DNA of 10,296 nucleotides, taken from positions 1 through 10,296 of the forward strand of contig JAWWBN010000134.1 of assembly GCA_033720955.1 (NCBI GenBank), given 5' to 3'. Below, one piece after another: positions 6,321 through 10,296 of this stretch (within the stretch, counting starts at the first letter, position 1; each line of letters opens with the position of its first letter). The translations under genes were made by a program, and so were the position numbers. Origin of the DNA: JAWWBN01 sp033720955. GTDB lineage: Bacteria; Acidobacteriota; Thermoanaerobaculia; Multivoradales; JAHEKO01. The notes under the pieces were generated by a model that had not been told where the DNA came from, searched no databases, and worked only from the letters and a program-made list of their open reading frames with translations.

Positions 6321-8216
6321 TCAGGTCTCGGCGGTGGTCGGGCTGGCTCCCGGAGAGCGCTCCGGGGCCGCGCCCTCGTCGTCGGCGGCCGCCGGCGCGA
6401 ACTCGGTGTGGGCCAGGGCAGCCCTGAACTGGTCCGGCGGGATCTCGCCGGCGGGCTTGCCGTGCTCGGCCTCGAGGCGGTCGATGAGATCCCGCCACCG
6501 CTTCTCGCGGCGCGAGATCTCGTCGAGATCGCGGACGGTGCCGTACTCCTGCACGTAGCGGTTGTGCCGGCAGAGCATGCGGAAGGCCACCCGGGCGTCG
6601 GGGCGGTCCGGCGACAGCCCCAGGATCTCGACGTCCTTGCCGACCTCGTGAGTGGGTTGGCCCCACTCGCTGTAGCCGCCGAAGATCGTGCCCAGCTTGT
6701 CGAGGATGCGGGCCATCTTCTGCTGCTTGAGCCGCACCAGCACCTTGGTCAGCAGAGGCAGGGTGACGGTGCGGTGCAGCGCCGGCTCGGCGAGCTTCAC
6801 CTTGGCGCCGAGCTCCTCGTAGACGATGCTGAGCATCTCCTGGGAGGTGACCCGCTTGTCCGTCGCGAGGTGCACCCTCTCGCCGACGGCCTCCGGCCGC
6901 GTCAGGGACGCCAGGATGCCGGCGGCCACCCGGTCCACCGGGATCAGGTTGATCTTGGCGGTGGGGTCGCCCGGGAAGATGCAGGCGAGCTGGGTGATCA
7001 TCGCGACCTTGGAGCGCTCGAAGAGATTCTTGGGCTTCTTGGCCCTGGCCTCGGCGGCGCGGCCGAAGAGGTTGATCGGCGCGTTGACGACCTTGGTGTC
7101 GCCCCGGTTGTTCCCGGTGCGCGCCTCGCCGATCACGATGGCCGGGCAGAGCTGGGTGACCCGTAGGCCCTTCTCCAGCATGAACCGCTCCGCCTCGATC
7201 GACGCGATGGCCTTCGTCAGCTCGTAGTAGTTGTTGTAGAAGTTGCGCGGGAAGACCACCTCGTCCTCGCGCGCTACGTCCTTCGTCTGCCGCCCGTGGA
7301 TGTAGGAGGTCTCGATCGAGACGTGGGCGACGAACGGACTGCCTTCGGCCTCCTGCAGCTCCAGCGAGAAGCTCAGGGCGTTGAGCGATCCGCTGACGTT
7401 CGCCGAGAAGGAGTCCTCGTAGGGGTCGTCGAAGGCGACGCTGGCGGCGCAGTGGATCACGTGGGTGATGCTCTGCTCGAGGCGGCTCATCTCGTCGTCA
7501 TCGATCCCCAGCCGGGGCTCCTCGACGTCCCCCGCGATGAAGCGGAACTTCCCCCTCCCCGGGTGGTCCTCGAGCCAGAGCTGGCGCAGCAGGGCGGCGC
7601 CGCGGTCGGCGGGGGAGAGGACCTCGAGAACCTCGCCGCTCTTCCGGTCGCGGACCGTCTTCGGCCGGATCAGCACGACCATCTCCCGGATGGCGTCGTC
7701 GTGCGCCGCCTGCCAGATGATCTCCTTGCCGACGAAGCCGGTGCCCCCGGTGAGCAGCACCCGGAGCCGCGGCTGGCCATCGACCAGCGCAGCCTCGTAC
7801 CGCTCCCGGGTCTGGCGCTCGAGCTCGATCAGCCGCTCGTTGACCTCTTCGCGGGTGCGGGGGAGCTTCTTGTAGCGGAAGAAGTACTCCTTCTCCTTCA
7901 GGCCGAAGAGGGCCTTGGAGATCTTCTCCGGGTCCTTCTGCCCGAACATCCTGGCGATGGCTCTGGAAGTGCGGAAGCCCAGCCTGCGCATCTGCTTCAT
8001 CTTGCGCAGCGCCTCCTCCTCCCGGCCGGTGGCCTTGATGACCCGGCTCATCATGTAGCGCGCGTGCACGTCCACCACGTGGTAGTCGCGATGGCTGTGG
8101 ACCAGGAGCTGACGCGGATGGATCGGCTCGTCGAGCACCTTCCCCGTCCGCAGGCTCACCTTCTCGATGTAGCGGTTGGGCGATCGGTCGGGGGCGGGGG
8201 TGCGGGATTCGCTCAT
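6321..8216 (-). CDS. Extended SDR, thioester-reductase / fatty acyl-CoA reductase-like
   Basis: This 631-residue protein has a central NAD(P)-binding Rossmann domain of the extended short-chain reductase type (NAD_binding_4, male-sterility family). Members reduce acyl-CoA or acyl-carrier thioesters to aldehydes or alcohols. The nucleotide loop is LLTGGTGFVGKEI (154-166). The second strand ends VVLIRP (180-185), whose Arg suggests NADPH. HVIHCAASVAF (252-262) follows, and the catalytic YxxxK is YELTK (331-335). T303 in IETSYIHG is the likely third catalytic residue. The C-terminal substrate region runs to about 560, then a charged, disordered tail. Residues 1-150 are a basic helical region I do not recognise, and no ATP-binding (adenylation) domain is present. 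The ATG is preceded by GAGG at a spacing of seven. The gene converges on cheB with two bases between stops. The substrate is unknown; fatty acyl-CoA is a guess, and a dehydrogenase or epimerase is possible. Confidence 0.75.
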   Translation of the reverse strand: MSESRTPAPDRSPNRYIEKVSLRTGKVLDEPIHPRQLLVHSHRDYHVVDVHARYMMSRVIKATGREEEALRKMKQMRRLGFRTSRAIARMFGQKDPEKISKALFGLKEKEYFFRYKKLPRTREEVNERLIELERQTRERYEAALVDGQPRLRVLLTGGTGFVGKEIIWQAAHDDAIREMVVLIRPKTVRDRKSGEVLEVLSPADRGAALLRQLWLEDHPGRGKFRFIAGDVEEPRLGIDDDEMSRLEQSITHVIHCAASVAFDDPYEDSFSANVSGSLNALSFSLELQEAEGSPFVAHVSIETSYIHGRQTKDVAREDEVVFPRNFYNNYYELTKAIASIEAERFMLEKGLRVTQLCPAIVIGEARTGNNRGDTKVVNAPINLFGRAAEARAKKPKNLFERSKVAMITQLACIFPGDPTAKINLIPVDRVAAGILASLTRPEAVGERVHLATDKRVTSQEMLSIVYEELGAKVKLAEPALHRTVTLPLLTKVLVRLKQQKMARILDKLGTIFGGYSEWGQPTHEVGKDVEILGLSPDRPDARVAFRMLCRHNRYVQEYGTVRDLDEISRREKRWRDLIDRLEAEHGKPAGEIPPDQFRAALAHTEFAPAAADDEGAAPERSPGASPTTAET

Positions 8217-8257
8217 CTCTGCGCCTCGAGGGGTGGGGAGTTCCGGGACAGTGCTCG

Positions 8258-8287
8258 AAAGTAGTGCAGGGCGGGCGCGGCGTGCAA
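8258..8287 (-). promoter_or_regulatory. Possible weak promoter for the reductase gene
   Basis: In the 90-base gap between the two minus-strand genes, the minus strand reads TTGCAC (8282-8287), 18 bases, then TACTTT (8258-8263). The -10-like box lies about 40 bases before the ATG. Each box matches only half of the sigma-70 consensus, but this is the least GC-rich spot in the gap. The reductase could equally be read through from upstream. Confidence 0.2.
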
Positions 8288-8306
8288 GGCGGAGCGGGGC
8301 GGCCGC

Positions 8307-10296
8307 CTACCGGATTCCCTGGCCGCGGAGCTGCACCCGGTCCCGCCCACGGCCGGCGTTGTGAAGCACCACCAGGTCGGCGCCGCGCGAGCCGTCGGCC
8401 TGGGGGCGGAAGCCCACGCCGACCGTGCAGCTCGAGCCGGACACGATCCGGGGCGCCCCCTGACAGGTGCCGGGCACGATGCGGAAGTCGTCCGCCTGCG
8501 CTCCGGCGAGGGTGACGTCGCGGATCACCAGGTCGCCCCTGCCCGGGTTCTCGATGGTGACCGTCTGGATGGTGCTTCGGTCGCCCACCGGCCAGGCGCC
8601 GAAGCCGATGCTCTCCGGCGTCACCCGGAAGCCGGGCAGGGGCGGCGCCCCGGCGCCGTCGAGCTCCACCCGCCGCGGACTGTCGGGCCCGTCGTGGTCG
8701 ATCACCAGGACGGCCGTCCGCGGCCCGTCGGCGGAGGGCCGGAACTCCACCGTGAGCAGACACGAGGCGCCGGGCGCCAGGCCCTCGTCGAGGCGGCACC
8801 CGAGCTCGGTCAGCCGGTAGTCGCCGCCGGCGGCGCCCTCGGTGCGCACGCCGCGCACCCGCAACCGGGCGCTGCCGGTGTTGGCGATCTCGAGCCGCTC
8901 CTCGGCCGTCTCGCCGCGGGTCACGCGATCGAAGGTCAGAACGCTGGGACGGGCCGCGAAGCCGGAGACGGTGCCGCGCCCCGCCAGAACGACCACCAGC
9001 GGCTCCGGGTCCGCGTCGGATCGGACCTCCAGACGCCCGCTGCCCGGGCCCTCGCCCGCGGGACGGAAGACGAGGCTGACGGCGCACCGCTCGCCGGGCG
9101 CCAGCCGCTGCCCGGAGCAGCGGTCCTCCTTCACCGCGAAGGGGGGCGCCGACCCGGCCAGACGCGCCGAGCGGATGGCGAGCGAGTCGGTGCCAGCGTT
9201 GCGGAGGGTGACCCTCTCGGAGGCGCTCTCGAACCCCACCCGGAGGTCGCCGAAGTCCAGGCGCTCGCGGTCGATGGCCAGCCGCGGCGCCACGCCCGCC
9301 CCCTCGAGAGGCACGTTGACGGCCGTCTGCCCCGCTTCGGCGAGGGTCAGCGTCGCCTCGGACCGTCCCTCCCTCTCGGGACGGAAGACCAGCTCCACCT
9401 GGCAGTCGCCGCCGGGGGGCACCGGGGCTCCGCCACAGCCGCCGCCGGCCAGGGAGAAGCCGCTGTCGGGGCGCGGCGGCACCAGCTCCGGCGGCGACCG
9501 GGGCGCCGCGGTGCGGTTCACCAGCCGCAGAGTCCGGGGCTGCGAGGCCCGCCCGGTGCGCTGGGAGCCGAACTCGAGACGCGCCGGCTCGGCGGTGAAG
9601 GGCGGTCCCGACCAGAGACCCGTTCCGGTGAGGGCCGCGGCGGACGGCTCGCCCGGGGCGTCGCTCTCGACCCGCAGCTCGGCGCGGCGGGGACCGGCGG
9701 CGCGAGGTCGGAAGGCCACCCGCACCGCGCACCGCTCGTCGGGGCCGAAGGTGCGTCCGGCGCAGCGCTCCTCGAGCGGGAAGTCGGCGGCGTGCGCGCC
9801 GGCCACCGTGATGGCGGTGATCGCCAGCGGCGCCGAGCCGTCGTTGACGATCCGCACCAGCGTCGAGGCGGAGGTCTCCTCCACCGCCTGCTCCTGGAAG
9901 CCGACCGCCGGGGGGTCGAGGGCGGCGCGCGGGGCGATGCCGGTGCCCACCAGCGACAGGGTGGGCGCCCGCCAGCGCAGGTTGCCGTCCAGCTCGAGGG
10001 TGCCGCGGCGCAGGCCCACCGCCGTGGGGGCGAACCGCACCGCCACCTCGCAGCTCTCGCCGGGCGCGCGCTCGACGCCGCTGCAGCCGTCCTCGACCAG
10101 GGCGAAGTCGGCGGCCTCCGGGCCGGCGAGGGCCGCGCCCACGACCCGCATCGGCAGCTCGCCGCCGTTGGTCACGGTCACCCGCCACGGCTCGCCCTCC
10201 TCGCCCACCAGCACCTGGCCCGCCTCCAGGGGGTCGGGGCTGAAGAGGGGGAGGGGCGGCTGCGGCCGCAGGGCGAGCCAGGCCGCCGCGCCCCCG
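8307..10296 (-). CDS. Choice-of-anchor-D / ASH-repeat protein, N-terminus outside window
   Basis: The frame is open from the right edge to a TAG stop, giving about 663 visible residues. The chain consists of six tandem beta-sandwich repeats of about 107 residues, of the ASPM-SPD-2-Hydin / choice-of-anchor-D type. Typical features are a VTNGG or IVNDG turn, then a DFxL strand, a Cys pair, a VxFRP strand and a closing LxGTG. Each repeat holds exactly two cysteines 11 or 12 residues apart, and no others are visible. This suggests disulfides and export. A GTG at 10214 could serve as a start, but the residues before it (FSPDPLEAGQVLVG) are the first strand of repeat one. The alanine-rich AAAWLALRP just upstream may be the end of a signal or membrane helix. 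The true start is therefore beyond the window. The role is unknown; cell-surface or outer-layer adhesion or structure is inferred from the family. It lies 90 bases upstream of the reductase gene, on the same strand. Confidence 0.82.
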   Translation of the reverse strand, partial: GGAAAWLALRPQPPLPLFSPDPLEAGQVLVGEEGEPWRVTVTNGGELPMRVVGAALAGPEAADFALVEDGCSGVERAPGESCEVAVRFAPTAVGLRRGTLELDGNLRWRAPTLSLVGTGIAPRAALDPPAVGFQEQAVEETSASTLVRIVNDGSAPLAITAITVAGAHAADFPLEERCAGRTFGPDERCAVRVAFRPRAAGPRRAELRVESDAPGEPSAAALTGTGLWSGPPFTAEPARLEFGSQRTGRASQPRTLRLVNRTAAPRSPPELVPPRPDSGFSLAGGGCGGAPVPPGGDCQVELVFRPEREGRSEATLTLAEAGQTAVNVPLEGAGVAPRLAIDRERLDFGDLRVGFESASERVTLRNAGTDSLAIRSARLAGSAPPFAVKEDRCSGQRLAPGERCAVSLVFRPAGEGPGSGRLEVRSDADPEPLVVVLAGRGTVSGFAARPSVLTFDRVTRGETAEERLEIANTGSARLRVRGVRTEGAAGGDYRLTELGCRLDEGLAPGASCLLTVEFRPSADGPRTAVLVIDHDGPDSPRRVELDGAGAPPLPGFRVTPESIGFGAWPVGDRSTIQTVTIENPGRGDLVIRDVTLAGAQADDFRIVPGTCQGAPRIVSGSSCTVGVGFRPQADGSRGADLVVLHNAGRGRDRVQLRGQGIR

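Noticed and set aside
5191..6666. Minus-strand open frame of 491 codons opposite cheB
   Set aside because: Low-complexity Arg/Gly-rich translation opposite a clear CheB with an intact catalytic triad. It also overlaps the 3' end of the reductase gene.
7296..8264. Plus-strand open frame of 322 codons opposite the reductase
   Set aside because: Antisense shadow of the SDR gene; rich in Leu, Val, Asp and Gly but with no domain pattern and no plausible start signal.
8298..8307. Palindrome GGCGGCCGCC at the stop of the ASH-repeat gene as a terminator
   Set aside because: A ten-base palindrome without loop or T-tract is not an intrinsic terminator, and such GC palindromes are common in this composition.
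7498..10188. Open frame of 896 codons on the minus strand spanning the reductase and ASH genes
   Set aside because: It is Arg/Gly/Pro-rich and crosses the gap between two well-supported genes in the same direction. It contains no recognisable domain.
1..10296. Mobile elements, CRISPR arrays, tRNA or rRNA genes
   Set aside because: No transposase or integrase motifs, no regular short repeats with spacers, and no cloverleaf or rRNA-like sequence was seen in either strand.

Overview
The window comes from a bacterium with a very GC-rich genome (third codon positions are almost all G or C). The gene types are a chemosensory operon with a HEAT-repeat member, a long extended short-chain reductase and a choice-of-anchor-D (ASH) repeat protein. 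These point to a large-genome environmental lineage such as Myxococcota or Acidobacteriota. That placement is an inference; no rRNA or other marker is present.

Left two thirds, plus strand (1-6318): a tightly packed chemosensory operon running left to right. It holds the 3' end of cheA (cut by the window edge), cheW, a two-pass membrane chemoreceptor without a recognisable HAMP domain, a 634-residue HEAT-repeat protein, cheR and cheB. Neighbours overlap (4 bases cheA/cheW, 17 bases receptor/HEAT) or lie 1 to 15 bases apart, so co-transcription and translational coupling are likely. CheA, CheW and the receptor would form the signalling array. CheR and CheB would methylate and demethylate the receptor, which has clear Glu/Gln-pair methylation sites. 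The HEAT protein is the unusual member and may be a scaffold or output partner. No CheY is visible, so the output regulator is unknown or lies upstream. CheB appears to start at a CTG codon.

Right third, minus strand (6321-10296): two genes reading right to left. The second is a complete 631-residue NAD(P)-binding protein of the extended SDR / thioester-reductase / fatty acyl-CoA reductase type, with an unrecognised N-terminal region of about 150 residues. Its stop lies two bases from the cheB stop, so the operon and this gene converge. Upstream of it, after a 90-base gap, is the 3' part of a large protein made of six ASH-type beta-sandwich repeats. Each repeat carries exactly one cysteine pair, which suggests an exported, disulfide-stabilised protein. 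This gene runs off the right edge.

No RNA genes, insertion sequences, CRISPR arrays, attachment sites or convincing terminators were seen. The most interesting point is the combination of a HAMP-less receptor, a HEAT protein and an adjacent lipid-type reductase. It resembles in part list the Myxococcus xanthus Che7 system, which as I recall it couples a receptor, a HEAT-repeat protein (Cpc7) and a fatty-acid desaturase (Des7).
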